Assembly: GCF_001792815.1 (NCBI RefSeq)
Contig: NZ_CP017674.1
Span: forward strand, 558,001 to 622,000
Length of the DNA: 64,000 bases
Origin: Microbacterium sp. BH-3-3-3
Lineage (GTDB): Bacteria > Actinomycetota > Actinomycetes > Actinomycetales > Microbacteriaceae
Direction of reading: 5' to 3'
A program made the translations under genes and the position numbers. Below, piece after piece: positions 1 to 9,072 of this stretch (the first letter of the stretch is position 1; each line of letters begins with the position of its first letter). The notes beneath the pieces are model-generated. The model searched no databases. It was not told where the DNA came from and saw only the letters and a list, made by a program, of their open reading frames with translations.

Positions 1-254
1 GCGATGACCACCGCGACCACGGCCAGAGCGATGGTGAACACCCAGGTCACGCTCTCGCCGAGCGAGAAGGCGGCTCCGGGGTTTCGGACGAGGTAGAACT
101 GCAGGGCTTCACCGATCACCGGGACGACGCGCTCCGGGGGGAGGTTGTCGATGGCGACGGTCTTCGCCAACTGGTCGGCGGCCAGCACCACCACCGCGAG
201 AATCGCGATGACGATGCCGGCCGCCACCGGACGCAGAGGAGATCGACTGCGCAA
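1..254 (-). CDS. lspA: Lipoprotein signal peptidase (signal peptidase II), N-terminal part
   Basis: Membrane aspartyl protease that removes signal peptides from diacylglyceryl-modified prolipoproteins. Only about 84 N-terminal residues lie in the window; the gene runs off the left edge. Translation gives a first hydrophobic segment, then AADQLAKT with the conserved Asp-Gln, and further on the family signature VRNPGAAFSLG, followed by the second membrane segment. It lies directly after divIVA in the same reading frame. The first in-frame start after the divIVA stop is a TTG whose leader contains AGGA about eight bases upstream; CTG or GTG starts a few codons later are possible. The catalytic Asp pair would be beyond the window. 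Confidence 0.86.
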   Translation of the reverse strand, partial: MRSRSPLRPVAAGIVIAILAVVVLAADQLAKTVAIDNLPPERVVPVIGEALQFYLVRNPGAAFSLGESVTWVFTIALAVVAVVI

Positions 255-263
255 AGAGTGGTC

Positions 264-896
264 CTACAGACCGATCGCCGACACCGGCGTCGAGCCCGAG
301 GACGATGCCGTGGTGTCGAGGTCGCGGAGCTGACCCTCGATGTAGGAACGCAGCTGCGAGCGGTAGTCGCGCTCGAAGTTGCGGAGCTCGGTGATGCGTC
401 CCTCGAGCGTGGTGCGCTCCTTCTCGAGACGGGCGCGCTCCTCGCGGCCCTTCTGCTCGGCCTCGGCGACGATGGACGCCGCCTGTGCCTGCGCCTCGCC
501 GATGAGCTGGTCGCGCTGGGCCTTGCCCTCGGCGACGTGCTCGTCGTGCAGACGCTGAGCGAGCTCGATGATGCCGGCGCTCTGGGCCACGGGGGCCGCG
601 TCGTCGGCGGTGGACGCTGCGGGCGCGGCGGCGACGGGAGCCGGAGCCGGCACCTCGGAGACGACGGGCTCCTCGACCTGGGCGGTCTCGGCCACCGGAG
701 CGGCAGCGGCGGGCGCGGCCTCACCGGACTCGAGAGCGGCGAGCTTCGTCTTCAGCTCTTCGTTCTCAGCGATCGTCTTGCGCCACTCGACGACGATCTC
801 GTCGAGGAAGTCGTCGACCTCGTCGGGGTCGAAGCCCTCCTTGAAGCGGACGTGCTGGAACTGCTTGGTGACGACGTCATCGGGGGTCAGTGCCAT
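264..896 (-). CDS. divIVA: DivIVA / Wag31 polar growth and septum-site protein
   Basis: Coiled-coil scaffold that binds negatively curved membrane at poles and septa and recruits the apical cell-wall machinery in actinobacteria. The 210-residue product opens with MALTPDDVVTKQFQ and FDPDEVDDFLDEI, the conserved DivIVA membrane-binding domain (about residues 1-60). An Ala/Pro/Val-rich spacer (about 70-125) and a long charged coiled coil (about 130-195) follow. Mycobacterial Wag31 is longer, mainly in the spacer. The start is preceded by an AGAGGAAA ribosome site. It sits at the distal end of the dcw cluster; a hairpin upstream suggests that it also has its own promoter. Confidence 0.93.
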   Translation of the reverse strand: MALTPDDVVTKQFQHVRFKEGFDPDEVDDFLDEIVVEWRKTIAENEELKTKLAALESGEAAPAAAAPVAETAQVEEPVVSEVPAPAPVAAAPAASTADDAAPVAQSAGIIELAQRLHDEHVAEGKAQRDQLIGEAQAQAASIVAEAEQKGREERARLEKERTTLEGRITELRNFERDYRSQLRSYIEGQLRDLDTTASSSGSTPVSAIGL

Positions 897-974
897 GGTG
901 TTTCCTCTTTCGAGAGCTCTGAGTCGGAACTGTTAAGGGTGTCGCACCGGGGCGTACCGCTTCGGAACAGCATA

Positions 975-1009
975 GCCGTCGCCCTTCGTCGGTGTCGAAG
1001 GGCGACGGC
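975..1009 (-). terminator. Hairpin between yggT and divIVA
   Basis: A perfect 14-bp inverted repeat (975-988 with 996-1009) and a 7-nt loop, placed 9 bases after the yggT stop. There is no clear T-run behind it, so it may only partly terminate and leave divIVA-lspA to a separate promoter. TATGCT at 969-974 on the minus strand is a possible -10 element for divIVA. Confidence 0.55.
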
Positions 1010-1017
1010 CATGGATG

Positions 1018-1320
1018 TCAGGCGGCCGCGAGCGACCGGGTGACGCTGAGAAGCATGAAGCAGACGAACAGGGTGATCGCGAAACCGAAATCGAACGCGA
1101 TACCCCCGATGCGCAGGGGGGGAATGATGCGGCGGATCAGCTTGATCGGCGGATCCGTCACGGTGTAGACGATCTCTGCGGCCACCAGGGTGGCGCCACG
1201 CGGACGCCATTCCCGGTTGAACATCGGGATGTACTCGAGCACGAGGCGCGCGAGAAGCAGGACGATGTAGATGAACAGGATCGCGCTGAGGATCGAGCCG
1301 ACCAGGCTCAGTACGGCCAC
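1018..1320 (-). CDS. YggT family membrane protein
   Basis: Small membrane protein of 100 residues with two hydrophobic segments (about 3-27 and 75-95) separated by the family's conserved loop, including YIPMFNREWRP and TDPPIKLIRRIIPP. YggT proteins are regular members of actinobacterial and cyanobacterial division clusters, between sepF and divIVA, and are linked to septum or nucleoid organisation without a known activity. The start is GTG, 6 bases after the sepF stop, implying translational coupling. Confidence 0.9.
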   Translation of the reverse strand: MAVLSLVGSILSAILFIYIVLLLARLVLEYIPMFNREWRPRGATLVAAEIVYTVTDPPIKLIRRIIPPLRIGGIAFDFGFAITLFVCFMLLSVTRSLAAA

Positions 1321-1326
1321 GAGGGG

Positions 1327-1797
1327 TTACTGGGGCGCGAAGGGCGCACCCTCGGGGTCGGCCTGCGCGATCGCTCCATCGCCGGAGACGGCGATGTTCT
1401 CGGGCGAGAGCAGGAAGACCTTGCTCGTCACCCGCTCGATACGGCCGTACAGCCCGAGCGACAGGCCGCTCGCGAAGTCGATCAGGCGACGCGCGTCGGC
1501 GTCGCTCATCTGCGACAGGTTGATGATGACCGGGATTCCCTCGCGGAAATTCTCGGCGATCGTCTGCGCATCCCGGTACTGCTTGGGGTGCACGGTGAGG
1601 ATCTCGCTGACGGGGCCCACCGAGGGCTGACGCACCACGGCGGGACGGTGCAGCGGGGTCACCGGAGCAGCCTTCTCGACCGGGGCCGTCTGCTGAGGCT
1701 GCTTCCGCGCAATGGGCTGCGGCGCAGTCTCCTCATAGGTCTCTTCCTCGTCGGCGAGGCCCAGGTACACCATCGTCTTCTTGAGGGGGTTCGACAT
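1327..1797 (-). CDS. sepF: SepF, FtsZ membrane anchor
   Basis: Cell division protein that bundles FtsZ filaments and tethers them to the membrane. The 156-residue product has an N-terminal amphipathic segment ([14 protein letters not shown]), an acidic and Pro/Gln-rich linker (about 15-65), and the compact C-terminal SepF domain (about 68-145) with [20 protein letters not shown] and a conserved G-L-x-G turn ([13 protein letters not shown]). The ribosome site GGAGG lies five bases before ATG. It is located between yggS and yggT, the normal actinobacterial order. Confidence 0.93.
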   Translation of the reverse strand: MSNPLKKTMVYLGLADEEETYEETAPQPIARKQPQQTAPVEKAAPVTPLHRPAVVRQPSVGPVSEILTVHPKQYRDAQTIAENFREGIPVIINLSQMSDADARRLIDFASGLSLGLYGRIERVTSKVFLLSPENIAVSGDGAIAQADPEGAPFAPQ

Positions 1798-1828
1798 CGC
1801 ATCCTCCGTTCGCTCGTCTGATCCGAGG

Positions 1829-2512
1829 CTAGTCGCGCGGGGGCCTCGGGCCCGTGATTGCGGAACCGATCCTCAGGTGTGTCGCGCCCATTGCCACGGC
1901 TTCCGGGAAGTCACCGGTCATTCCGGCCGAGATCCAGTGCGCGTCGTCGACCACCCGACGCACGGCGTCGGACGAGCGGCGCAGACGCTCGAAGGCGTGA
2001 GCGGCCTCTTCGTCGAGCGGCGCGACGGCCATGACACCCCGCAGGCGCACCGTCTCGAGCCCCGCGACATGGGCGGCGAGCTTCTCGACCCCGTCGGGCT
2101 CCACCCCTCCGCGACCGACGTCGTCGGTGAGGTTGACCTGCAACAGGACGTCCAGGATGCCGTCGCCCTCGGCCGCGTCGAGGGCGTCGGCGATCCGCGT
2201 CCGGTCGACGGAGTGCACGGCGTGCGACGCCGCCCGCACCGCGCGGGCCTTGTTCGTCTGCGCCTGCCCGATGAAGTGCCAGACGAGCCCGTCGAGCCCG
2301 CCGGTCTCGGCGCGCTTGGCGGTGAGCTCCTGCTGGCGGTTCTCCCCCACGTCGCGTACCCCGAGGGCGTACAGGTCGGCGACGAGCGACACGGGGTGGA
2401 ACTTCGTCACGACGATCCGCGTGATGTCGTGCGGGTCGCGATGCGCCGCGCGGGCGGCATCCGCGATGCGGGCGTCGACGGCGGCGAGGCGATCGGACAG
2501 GGCGGCATCCAT
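1829..2512 (-). CDS. PLP-binding protein of the YggS/PROSC family
   Basis: Pyridoxal-5'-phosphate homeostasis protein with an alanine-racemase-like TIM barrel and no known catalytic role. In 227 residues the PLP lysine occurs in [10 protein letters not shown] (about residue 36), and [22 protein letters not shown] and the C-terminal phosphate-binding [14 protein letters not shown] match the family. The usual length is 225-240. GAAGGAG precedes the ATG. The yfiH/pgeF gene often found between ftsZ and yggS is absent here. Confidence 0.92.
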   Translation of the reverse strand: MDAALSDRLAAVDARIADAARAAHRDPHDITRIVVTKFHPVSLVADLYALGVRDVGENRQQELTAKRAETGGLDGLVWHFIGQAQTNKARAVRAASHAVHSVDRTRIADALDAAEGDGILDVLLQVNLTDDVGRGGVEPDGVEKLAAHVAGLETVRLRGVMAVAPLDEEAAHAFERLRRSSDAVRRVVDDAHWISAGMTGDFPEAVAMGATHLRIGSAITGPRPPRD

Positions 2513-2525
2513 GGTGCTCCTTCGA

Positions 2526-2565
2526 CGACGCAGCGGGCCCGGTGATCACCGGACCCGCTGCATCG
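2526..2565 (-). terminator. Strong hairpin between ftsZ and yggS
   Basis: A 40-base near-perfect palindrome: arms of 20 bases pair completely in RNA if two G-U pairs are allowed, centred on GGTGATCACC. It begins about 11 bases after the ftsZ stop and ends just before the yggS ribosome site. No T-run follows, so it may reduce read-through or stabilise the 3' end of ftsZ mRNA rather than stop transcription completely. Confidence 0.6.
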
Positions 2566-2576
2566 AACGCTCGTGC

Positions 2577-3776
2577 TTACTTGAGGAAGTCCGGCACGTC
2601 GAGGTCGTCGTCGGCGTAACCGCTGTCGTACGACGTCTCGGGAACGCGGGCGGCGACCGGGGCCGGCTCCGGGCGACGCTCGGGGGCGCGCTCGGCGGGG
2701 CGATCGGTCGAGGCCTTCTGCTCCTCGGCGGCGTCGAGGTCGCGCGCGACGTCGTCGCTCGGGATCACGGGCACCACGGGGGCGGCGACCGAACGCTGCG
2801 CTCCGACGGCGTCGATGCGCAGCGAGGGCTCTCCCCCGTCGAATCCGGCGGCGATGACCGTGACACGCACCTCGTCGCCGAGGGTGTCGTCGATGACCGT
2901 TCCGAAGATGATGTTGGCCTCGGGGTGCGCGGCCTCCTTCACCAGCTGGGCGGCGTCGTTGATCTCGAAGATGCCGAGGTTCGATCCGCCCTGGATCGAC
3001 AGCAGCACACCGTGCGCACCCTCGATCGAGGCCTCGAGCAGGGGCGATTCGACGGCGAGCTCGGCGGCCTTGATGGCACGATCCGCTCCTCGCGCCGAGC
3101 CGATGCCCATGAGGGCCGATCCCGCGCCCTGCATGACCGACTTCACGTCGGCGAAGTCGAGGTTGATAAGACCGGGGGTCGTGATGAGGTCGGTGATGCC
3201 CTGCACACCGGCGAGCAGAACCTGGTCGGCGGTCGCGAAGGCCTCGATCATCGAGATGCCGCGGTCGCTGATCTCGAGCAGACGGTCGTTGGGGACGACG
3301 ATGAGGGTGTCGACCTCTTCCTTCAGGCGTCCGACGCCGGCCTCGGCCTGGCTCTGTCGGCGACGCCCCTCGAAGGAGAACGGCTTGGTGACCACACCGA
3401 TGGTGAGGGCGCCGATCGACTTGGCGATCTTGGCGACCACCGGCGCACCGCCGGTGCCCGTGCCGCCGCCCTCGCCCGCGGTGACGAAGACCATGTCGGC
3501 GCCGCGCAGCGCCTCTTCGATCTCTTCCGCGTGATCCTCGGCGGCACGACGGCCGACCTCGGGGTCGGCGCCGGCACCGAGGCCGCGCGTGAGCTCGCGT
3601 CCGACGTCGAGCTTGACGTCGGCGTCGCTCATCAGCAGCGCCTGTGCGTCGGTGTTGATCGCGATGAACTCCACGCCGCGCAGGCCGAGCTCGATCATGC
3701 GGTTGACGGCGTTGACGCCGCCACCGCCGACGCCGACGACCTTGATCACAGCGAGGTAGTTCTGGTTGTGGCTCAT
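2577..3776 (-). CDS. ftsZ: Cell division GTPase FtsZ
   Basis: Tubulin-like GTPase that polymerises into the Z-ring and directs septal wall synthesis. The product has 399 residues. The glycine-rich nucleotide site [14 protein letters not shown] is near residue 14-27, the tubulin signature [10 protein letters not shown] spans about 103-112, and the T7 loop [11 protein letters not shown] lies near 205. A variable acidic/Pro-rich linker (about 320-385) leads to the C-terminal partner-binding peptide ending [10 protein letters not shown], which binds SepF and FtsW. GGAGG lies five bases before ATG. The 206-base leader between ftsQ and ftsZ is AT-richer than its surroundings and holds two inverted repeats. 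Confidence 0.98.
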   Translation of the reverse strand: MSHNQNYLAVIKVVGVGGGGVNAVNRMIELGLRGVEFIAINTDAQALLMSDADVKLDVGRELTRGLGAGADPEVGRRAAEDHAEEIEEALRGADMVFVTAGEGGGTGTGGAPVVAKIAKSIGALTIGVVTKPFSFEGRRRQSQAEAGVGRLKEEVDTLIVVPNDRLLEISDRGISMIEAFATADQVLLAGVQGITDLITTPGLINLDFADVKSVMQGAGSALMGIGSARGADRAIKAAELAVESPLLEASIEGAHGVLLSIQGGSNLGIFEINDAAQLVKEAAHPEANIIFGTVIDDTLGDEVRVTVIAAGFDGGEPSLRIDAVGAQRSVAAPVVPVIPSDDVARDLDAAEEQKASTDRPAERAPERRPEPAPVAARVPETSYDSGYADDDLDVPDFLK

Positions 3777-3806
3777 GCCGGCCTCCGTTTGTCCCCGAAC
3801 CCGAAA

Positions 3807-3853
3807 CTTTAAACCTCATGTTGAGGGTTAAAGAATTGCCCGGTATGCAATTC
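3807..3853 (-). promoter_or_regulatory. Double palindrome upstream of ftsZ (candidate operator/promoter)
   Basis: Two adjacent inverted repeats lie 31-77 bases upstream of the ftsZ start. The first (3807-3833) has 12-bp arms, 11 matching, around a 3-nt centre. The second (3833-3853) has perfect 7-bp arms GAATTGC/GCAATTC around a 7-nt centre. A possible -10 TAAAGT (3806-3811, minus strand) overlaps the first. FtsR, a MerR regulator encoded at 36.2-36.9 kb here, activates ftsZ in Corynebacterium glutamicum, so it is the natural candidate ligand; this is inference. Confidence 0.55.
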
Positions 3854-3982
3854 CTTAGCTCGAAGGTATGCGGCCAGCCCGATGCCACCGGGGCGACACG
3901 CGGGACGCCCGACGATCATCGGGAAAATCCCTTCGGCGCGCGCGGCGGTCGCGCGCAGACGGTCGCGGAGACCGAGGCGGAA

Positions 3983-4960
3983 TCAGCGGACGACGCCCGC
4001 CTCGGGCGAGGTCACGTCGTACTCCTTCGTGCGGTCGGGCGGGCTCTTCGCCATCAGTCGGTCGAGCACGACGGCTTTCTCGGCCGAGCGGTCGGAACTG
4101 CCCCACGCCACACGCGATCCGGTCGCGCCGAGCGTCAGCGTGACGTCGTCGGGGGTCGAGGCCGACACCCCGGTCACCTGCGCGCGCACGGCATCGGGCA
4201 ACGCCCGCATGACGCGCCCCGCCGCGCGGAACGCGTCGGAATCGGTGCCGCCGGCGATCTCGAGCAACGGCTGGCCCGCGGGCGCGTCGGGCGTGGTCGA
4301 CAGGGCGACGCCCGCGGCATCCACCACCGTGAAGCCGGCGGTGCTCTGCAGCACGCCGATGGGAGTGCGTTCCACCACCCGCACGACGAGGTCGTGCGGG
4401 GGCCGCGCCTCGAGCGTGTACGACTCCACGAGCGGGAAGCGCACCAGCGCCGCCTTCACGGCGCTGTCGTCGACCAGCGCCAGGGGCGTACCGACCTGCC
4501 CGTCGAGGGCGTCGGTGACCGCGGCGACGTCGAGCTGCGACGCGCCCACGACCTCGATGCGCTCGACCGCGAACAGGGGGCTGTACGCCGCGCCCGCCGT
4601 GCCGAGCACCATGACGAGGAACGCCGCCGCCACCCCGATCCACACGCGCCGGCGCCGACGCTGACGCACCGTGAAGCGCCGCACCTCGGCGGAGAGCGCA
4701 CGACGACGGGCGCGCGAGGCACGCCAGACGTCGCGCAGGCTCGCGCCCTCGGCATCCGGAGTCGCCACGAACGACGCGGAGCCGGTCGGCTCGGAACCGT
4801 TCGCATCCGAGACGCTCGGCCGCACGAGCGGCACCACGGGCGCGGTCTCGTCGGCGGGATCGGGATGCCGCGTCGGCGGTGCGGGGACGGGCTCGTCGAC
4901 CCGCCGGCGGGAGGGCTGCTCCGACGCCGGGGGCGGGGGCAGGGGCGACGGCCGGCGCAC
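3983..4960 (-). CDS. ftsQ: Cell division protein FtsQ/DivIB
   Basis: Bitopic division protein that links early and late divisome proteins through FtsB/FtsL. The product has 325 residues: a long Pro/charged cytoplasmic region (about 1-105), one membrane segment (about 107-128, WIGVAAAFLVMVLGTAGA), a POTRA domain starting FAVERIEVVGAS, and a beta domain with VVERTPIGV and FTVVDAAGVAL. The GTG start at 4960 lies two bases after the murC stop, favouring translational coupling; an in-frame upstream ATG would overlap murC by 70 bases and adds unconserved sequence. Confidence 0.9.
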   Translation of the reverse strand: MRRPSPLPPPPASEQPSRRRVDEPVPAPPTRHPDPADETAPVVPLVRPSVSDANGSEPTGSASFVATPDAEGASLRDVWRASRARRRALSAEVRRFTVRQRRRRRVWIGVAAAFLVMVLGTAGAAYSPLFAVERIEVVGASQLDVAAVTDALDGQVGTPLALVDDSAVKAALVRFPLVESYTLEARPPHDLVVRVVERTPIGVLQSTAGFTVVDAAGVALSTTPDAPAGQPLLEIAGGTDSDAFRAAGRVMRALPDAVRAQVTGVSASTPDDVTLTLGATGSRVAWGSSDRSAEKAVVLDRLMAKSPPDRTKEYDVTSPEAGVVR

Positions 4961-4962
4961 GC

Positions 4963-6369
4963 TCAGACCGCCGCGGCCTCGGTGCGGGAGAGCGCCTCGA
5001 GCACCTGCGGGATGATCTGGTAGACGTTGCCGCACCCGAGGGTGATGACGTAGTCGCCGGGGCGGGCGATGTCGGCCGTGTAGTCGGCGGCCGCCTGCCA
5101 GTCGGGCACGTAGTGCACGTGCGCCGGATCGGCGAACGCGCCGCTGACGAGCTCGCCCGTCACTCCCGGCACCGGGTCTTCCCGGGCGCCGTAGACGTCG
5201 AGCATGACGGTGTGGTCGGCGTGCGTCTCGAGCACCTCGGCGAACTCGCGGTACATCTCCTGCGTGCGCGAGTACGTGTGCGGCTGCTGGATCGCGATGA
5301 TGCGCCCCTCGCCCACGACCGTGCGCGCGGCGGAGAGGGCCGCGGCGACCTCGGTGGGGTGGTGCGCGTAGTCGTCGTAGACGCTGACGCCCTGCGACAC
5401 CCCGTGCAACTCGAAGCGACGCACCGTGCCGCCGAAGCCCTGGACGGCACGGGCGGCGGCGGCGAGCGGGTGGCCGAGCACGCGCAGCACCGCGACGGCA
5501 CCCGCGGCGTTGACCGCGTTGTGCGCGCCGGGGACGCGCAGCTGCACCTCGACGCTCTCGCCGTCGGCGGTGAGCGTGAAGGCGACGGGGCCGTCGGTGC
5601 GGATGCCGGTCAGCCGGACGTCGGCGGAGGGATCCTCGCCGAAGGTGACGACGTGGGCGTGCGTGATGCGCTCGCGCACCGCGCGGGCGCCGGCGTCGTC
5701 GGACGAGATGACCACGGCCTCGCGCGCGGCATCGGCGAAGCGGGCGAAGGCGGCGTCGAACGCATCGCGCGAGCCGTAATGGTCGAGGTGGTCGGGGTCC
5801 ACGTTGGTGATGAGCGCCACAGAGGTGTCGTACAGCTCGAAGGTGCCGTCGGACTCGTCGGCCTCGATCACGAACAGCTCGTCGCCCCCCGTGCCGCTGG
5901 AGGCGCCGAGGTCGGCGATCACTCCGCCGTTGACGAATGTCGGGTCCTCGTCGAGGGCACGCAGCGCCGTGACGATCATGCCGGTCGAGGTGGTCTTGCC
6001 GTGCGCGCCGGCGACCGATACGAGACGGCGACCGCCGATGAGCCAGTGCAGCGCCTGCGAGCGGTGGATGACGTGCAGCCCCCGCTGCTTCGCCGTGACG
6101 AACTCGGGGTTCTCGGGCCAGATCGCCCCCGTGTGCACGACCGTGTCGGCGTCGCCGAGGTGAGCCGCGTCGTGGCCGACGTGCACCGTGGCTCCGCGCG
6201 CGGCGAGGTCGCGCAGCGCGGCGCTGTCGGAGCGATCGGACCCGGAGACCCGGATGCCGCGGTCGAGGAACATGCGCGCGAGTCCGGACATGCCCGAGCC
6301 GCCGACACCGATGAAGTGCGCGGAGGAGATGGACTCGGGGAGGGGGAGACTCAGGTCGGGTCTGATCAT
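4963..6369 (-). CDS. murC: UDP-N-acetylmuramate--L-alanine ligase
   Basis: Cytoplasmic Mur ligase adding the first amino acid of the peptidoglycan stem peptide to UDP-MurNAc using ATP. In 468 residues: N-terminal UDP-binding Rossmann motif [13 protein letters not shown], the ATP P-loop [12 protein letters not shown], the central EADESDGTF and [12 protein letters not shown], and a C-terminal domain with [11 protein letters not shown]. The ATG at 6369 ([12 protein letters not shown]) was chosen because sequence upstream of it is out of family. TAAACT at 6380-6385 on the minus strand could be a -10 element giving a leader of a few bases. In organisms with B-type peptidoglycan the first residue can be glycine rather than alanine; the sequence does not settle that. 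Confidence 0.95.
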   Translation of the reverse strand: MIRPDLSLPLPESISSAHFIGVGGSGMSGLARMFLDRGIRVSGSDRSDSAALRDLAARGATVHVGHDAAHLGDADTVVHTGAIWPENPEFVTAKQRGLHVIHRSQALHWLIGGRRLVSVAGAHGKTTSTGMIVTALRALDEDPTFVNGGVIADLGASSGTGGDELFVIEADESDGTFELYDTSVALITNVDPDHLDHYGSRDAFDAAFARFADAAREAVVISSDDAGARAVRERITHAHVVTFGEDPSADVRLTGIRTDGPVAFTLTADGESVEVQLRVPGAHNAVNAAGAVAVLRVLGHPLAAAARAVQGFGGTVRRFELHGVSQGVSVYDDYAHHPTEVAAALSAARTVVGEGRIIAIQQPHTYSRTQEMYREFAEVLETHADHTVMLDVYGAREDPVPGVTGELVSGAFADPAHVHYVPDWQAAADYTADIARPGDYVITLGCGNVYQIIPQVLEALSRTEAAAV

Positions 6370-6490
6370 GGCGAATGCGAGTTTACGTCGCCCACCCGGG
6401 GCCCAGGCCTCGGCGCGCCCGGGAGCGTGCGGCATCGGCGATCGGTCGACGTGCGGCCCCTCAGCGGTCGGTCGCGGCCGCTGGGCGGGC

Positions 6491-6511
6491 GCCGCGCGCC
6501 GCGCGCCGCGC
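6491..6511. repeat. Three tandem copies of a 7-bp GC repeat
   Basis: GCCGCGC occurs three times in a row within the 164-base gap between murG and murC. It contains only G and C. Likely slippage-prone intergenic sequence; no other feature was seen in this gap. Confidence 0.7.
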
Positions 6512-6533
6512 GCGGGAGCACCCGCACCCGGTG

Positions 6534-7607
6534 TCAGCGGGCGAGCGCCTCGTCGACGAGGGCGATGACGTTCTCGGTCCCGGCCCGGATGCCGGTGCGC
6601 GCGGCCGCGGAGCGCATGGTGTTGCGGCGCTCGTCGTCGCGCAGCAGCGGCACCACCTCGCTCCGCACGCGCTCGGGGGTGAGGTCCGCGTCGTCGACGA
6701 GCAGGGCGGCGCCCGCGCGGACCGCCGCCGCGGCGTTCAGCCGCTGCTCGCCGTTGCCGACGGCGTAGGGCACGTACACGGCGGGGATGCCGAGAGCACT
6801 GATCTCGCTCACGGTGGCCGCACCCGAGCGAGAGACGATGAAGTCGGCGAAGGCGAACGCGAGGTCCATGCGGTCGACGTACCGCACGACGGCGTACCCG
6901 TCGACGCCGGGGTCGGGCAGGTCGGAGTTCTGCCCGGTGACGTGCAGCAGCTGCCAACCGGCGTCGAGCACGTCTCGCCATGCCTCGCCGAACGCCGCGT
7001 TCAGTCGCAACGCCCCGAGCGAGCCGCCGAAGACGAGGAGCGTGGGGCGGGCGGCATCCAACCCGAAATGGGTGGCGGCCTCGTCGCGGAGGGCCGCGGG
7101 GTCGAGCTCGACGATCTCGCGCCGCAGCGGCATGCCCACCACACGCGCGCCGCGCAGCGGTGTGCCCTCGAAGGCCACACCCACCCCCGCCGCCCCCCGC
7201 GCTCCGAGCACGTTCGCCAGCCCCGGCTTGGCGTTGGCCTCGTGCACCACGAAGGGCACCCGCTCGCGGCGCGCCGCGACGTACGCGGGGGCTGCGGCAT
7301 AGCCGCCGAAGCCCACCACGACGTCGACACCACGCTCGCGGATCAGGCGGCGCACCACCGCGACCGCCCGCAGGAACTGGGCCGGGAACACGGCCGCTGC
7401 CCGGTTGGGTCGACGCGGGAACGGCACCTTCGCCACCGTGAGCAGCTCGTAGCCCCGCAGCGGCACGAGGCGGGCCTCAAGACCCTCGCGGGTGCCCAGC
7501 ACCAGCACGTCGGCCGACGCGTCGCGCGCGCGCAGACCGTCGGCGACGGCGAGGAGGGGGTTCACGTGCCCGGCGGTACCGCCGCCGGCGAGGAGGTAAG
7601 TCGTCAC
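6534..7607 (-). CDS. murG: Undecaprenyl-PP-MurNAc-pentapeptide GlcNAc transferase MurG
   Basis: Membrane-associated GT28 glycosyltransferase converting lipid I to lipid II on the cytoplasmic face. The product has 357 residues: N-terminal [16 protein letters not shown], the second glycine loop [15 protein letters not shown], and C-terminal donor-site motifs [12 protein letters not shown] and [23 protein letters not shown]. The start is GTG at 7607. A TAGGGT box ends exactly six bases upstream, so transcription from it would give a leaderless mRNA, suggesting an internal promoter within the dcw cluster in addition to read-through from ftsW. Confidence 0.96.
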   Translation of the reverse strand: MTTYLLAGGGTAGHVNPLLAVADGLRARDASADVLVLGTREGLEARLVPLRGYELLTVAKVPFPRRPNRAAAVFPAQFLRAVAVVRRLIRERGVDVVVGFGGYAAAPAYVAARRERVPFVVHEANAKPGLANVLGARGAAGVGVAFEGTPLRGARVVGMPLRREIVELDPAALRDEAATHFGLDAARPTLLVFGGSLGALRLNAAFGEAWRDVLDAGWQLLHVTGQNSDLPDPGVDGYAVVRYVDRMDLAFAFADFIVSRSGAATVSEISALGIPAVYVPYAVGNGEQRLNAAAAVRAGAALLVDDADLTPERVRSEVVPLLRDDERRNTMRSAAARTGIRAGTENVIALVDEALAR

Positions 7608-7613
7608 CGTACG

Positions 7614-7619
7614 ACCCTA
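7614..7619 (-). promoter_or_regulatory. Candidate leaderless -10 box of murG
   Basis: TAGGGT followed by six bases and then GTG; the same geometry is seen before several other genes of the window. Confidence 0.45.
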
Positions 7620-7648
7620 GCCAGAACCGCGGAGCGTTCCGCGCGGGT

Positions 7649-7766
7649 GGACGCCGGGTGCGCTGGTTCGCCGACTCAGCGACGCGGGAGCGCGTTCCGG
7701 GCGGCGCGGGGCGGACGCCGGGTGCGCTGTTCGCCTACTCAGCGACGCGGGAGCGCGTTTCGGGCG
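7649..7766. repeat. Direct repeat of about 54 bp between murG and ftsW
   Basis: Copy 1 is 7649-7703 and copy 2 is 7713-7766, 64 bases apart from start to start. They differ by one missing base and two substitutions. Shared core pieces include GGACGCCGGGTGCGCTG and GCGACGCGGGAGCGCGTT. The repeat fills most of the 192-base gap and has no coding appearance. Confidence 0.85.
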
Positions 7767-7799
7767 ACCCGGTGCAGCCCGGCGCCGGCTCCCCGCGTC

Positions 7800-9062
7800 T
7801 CAGCGCGTGCGGGTCTTCGTCGCCGGGGCGGTCGCCGCACGGCGCCGCGGGGCGCGCGCGGGAAGCTCGGCGACGGCGCGCCGGTCGGGCAGCGTGCGCG
7901 CGCACGACAGCAGCACGCCGCAGGCGATCAGCACCGACAGCAGCGAGGTTCCGCCCTGCGACATGAACGGCAACGGCACACCCAGCACGGGGAACACGCG
8001 CAGCACGACCGCGACGTTGATCAGGGCCTGGCCGATGATCCAGATGGTGATCGCGCCGCACACGATGCGCACGAACGGGTCGTCGGTGCGGCGGATGATG
8101 TGGAACGCCCCCACGGCGAAGAGGGCGAACAGCGCGAGCACGACGATGCAGCCGATCAGACCGAGCTCCTCGCCGACGATGGCGAAGATGTAGTCGTTGG
8201 CCGCGGCCGGGAGCCAGTCGTACTTCTCGGCCGAGTTGCCCAGGCCCACCCCGAACACTCCCCCGGCGGCCAGACCCCAGATGCCGTGCAGCGGCTGGTA
8301 GCAGTCGCCGAGGTAGTTCGCGATGCAATCCTGGTCGAGGAAGCTCATGATGCGCCGCATGCGGTCGGCGCTGGTGATGGCGAGCAGCGCCACCGCCCCG
8401 ATCGCACCGATCGCCGGCAGCAGGAAGATGCGCAGCCGCACCCCCGAGAAGAACAGCGCCCCCAGCAGCACGAGCACGAGGATCATCGCGGTGCCGAGGT
8501 CTTTGCCCCCCATGACGGTGGCGATGACCAGCGCCGCCACCGGCACGATCGGGATGAACACGTGGCGCCAGTTGCCGAGCAGCGTCTGCTTGCGGAAGAG
8601 CACGTAGCCCAGCCACAACGCCAGCGCGAGCTTGAGGAACTCGGCGGGCTGCGCCTGGATACCCGCGAGGTTGATCCAGTTGCGGTTTCCGTTGGCCGAG
8701 ATACCCAGCGGAGTGAAGACCAGCAGCTGGAACATCGTGGCCAGGATCAACGCCGGCCACGCCATGCGCTTCCAGAACTTGAGCGGGGCGCGGCTGAGCA
8801 CGAACATCAGGGGGATGCCGATGACGGCGAACACGCCCTGCTTGAGCACGTGCTCGAACGGGCTCTGCGCACCGTCGAGAGCCGAGGTGGCCGACAGCAC
8901 CATCACCAGGCCGAAGCCGGTGAGCAGGAGCGCCGCCGACGTGATGAGCAGGAACTCGCTCGGCACCGGCCGGAAGGCCCGACCGAGCGACACCCGCGCC
9001 GCGAGACCCGCGCGGGCGGGCTCGTCGGGGGTCTGCCGGGAACGAGGCGCCGTCGTGGTCAC
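7800..9062 (-). CDS. ftsW: Septal peptidoglycan glycosyltransferase FtsW
   Basis: SEDS-family polytopic enzyme that polymerises lipid II at the septum with its partner transpeptidase FtsI. The product has 420 residues and about ten membrane segments, starting FLLITSAALLLTGFGLVMVL. SEDS hallmarks present include the N-terminal region with PFEHVLKQGV, GNRNWINLAGIQAQPAEFLKLAL, and the C-terminal FPVLGVPLPFMSQGGTSLL. The C-terminal tail is basic. The start is GTG with a GAGGGGA ribosome site; the murD stop lies 10 bases upstream. Confidence 0.96.
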   Translation of the reverse strand: MTTTAPRSRQTPDEPARAGLAARVSLGRAFRPVPSEFLLITSAALLLTGFGLVMVLSATSALDGAQSPFEHVLKQGVFAVIGIPLMFVLSRAPLKFWKRMAWPALILATMFQLLVFTPLGISANGNRNWINLAGIQAQPAEFLKLALALWLGYVLFRKQTLLGNWRHVFIPIVPVAALVIATVMGGKDLGTAMILVLVLLGALFFSGVRLRIFLLPAIGAIGAVALLAITSADRMRRIMSFLDQDCIANYLGDCYQPLHGIWGLAAGGVFGVGLGNSAEKYDWLPAAANDYIFAIVGEELGLIGCIVVLALFALFAVGAFHIIRRTDDPFVRIVCGAITIWIIGQALINVAVVLRVFPVLGVPLPFMSQGGTSLLSVLIACGVLLSCARTLPDRRAVAELPARAPRRRAATAPATKTRTR

Positions 9063-9072
9063 GCGTGTCCCC

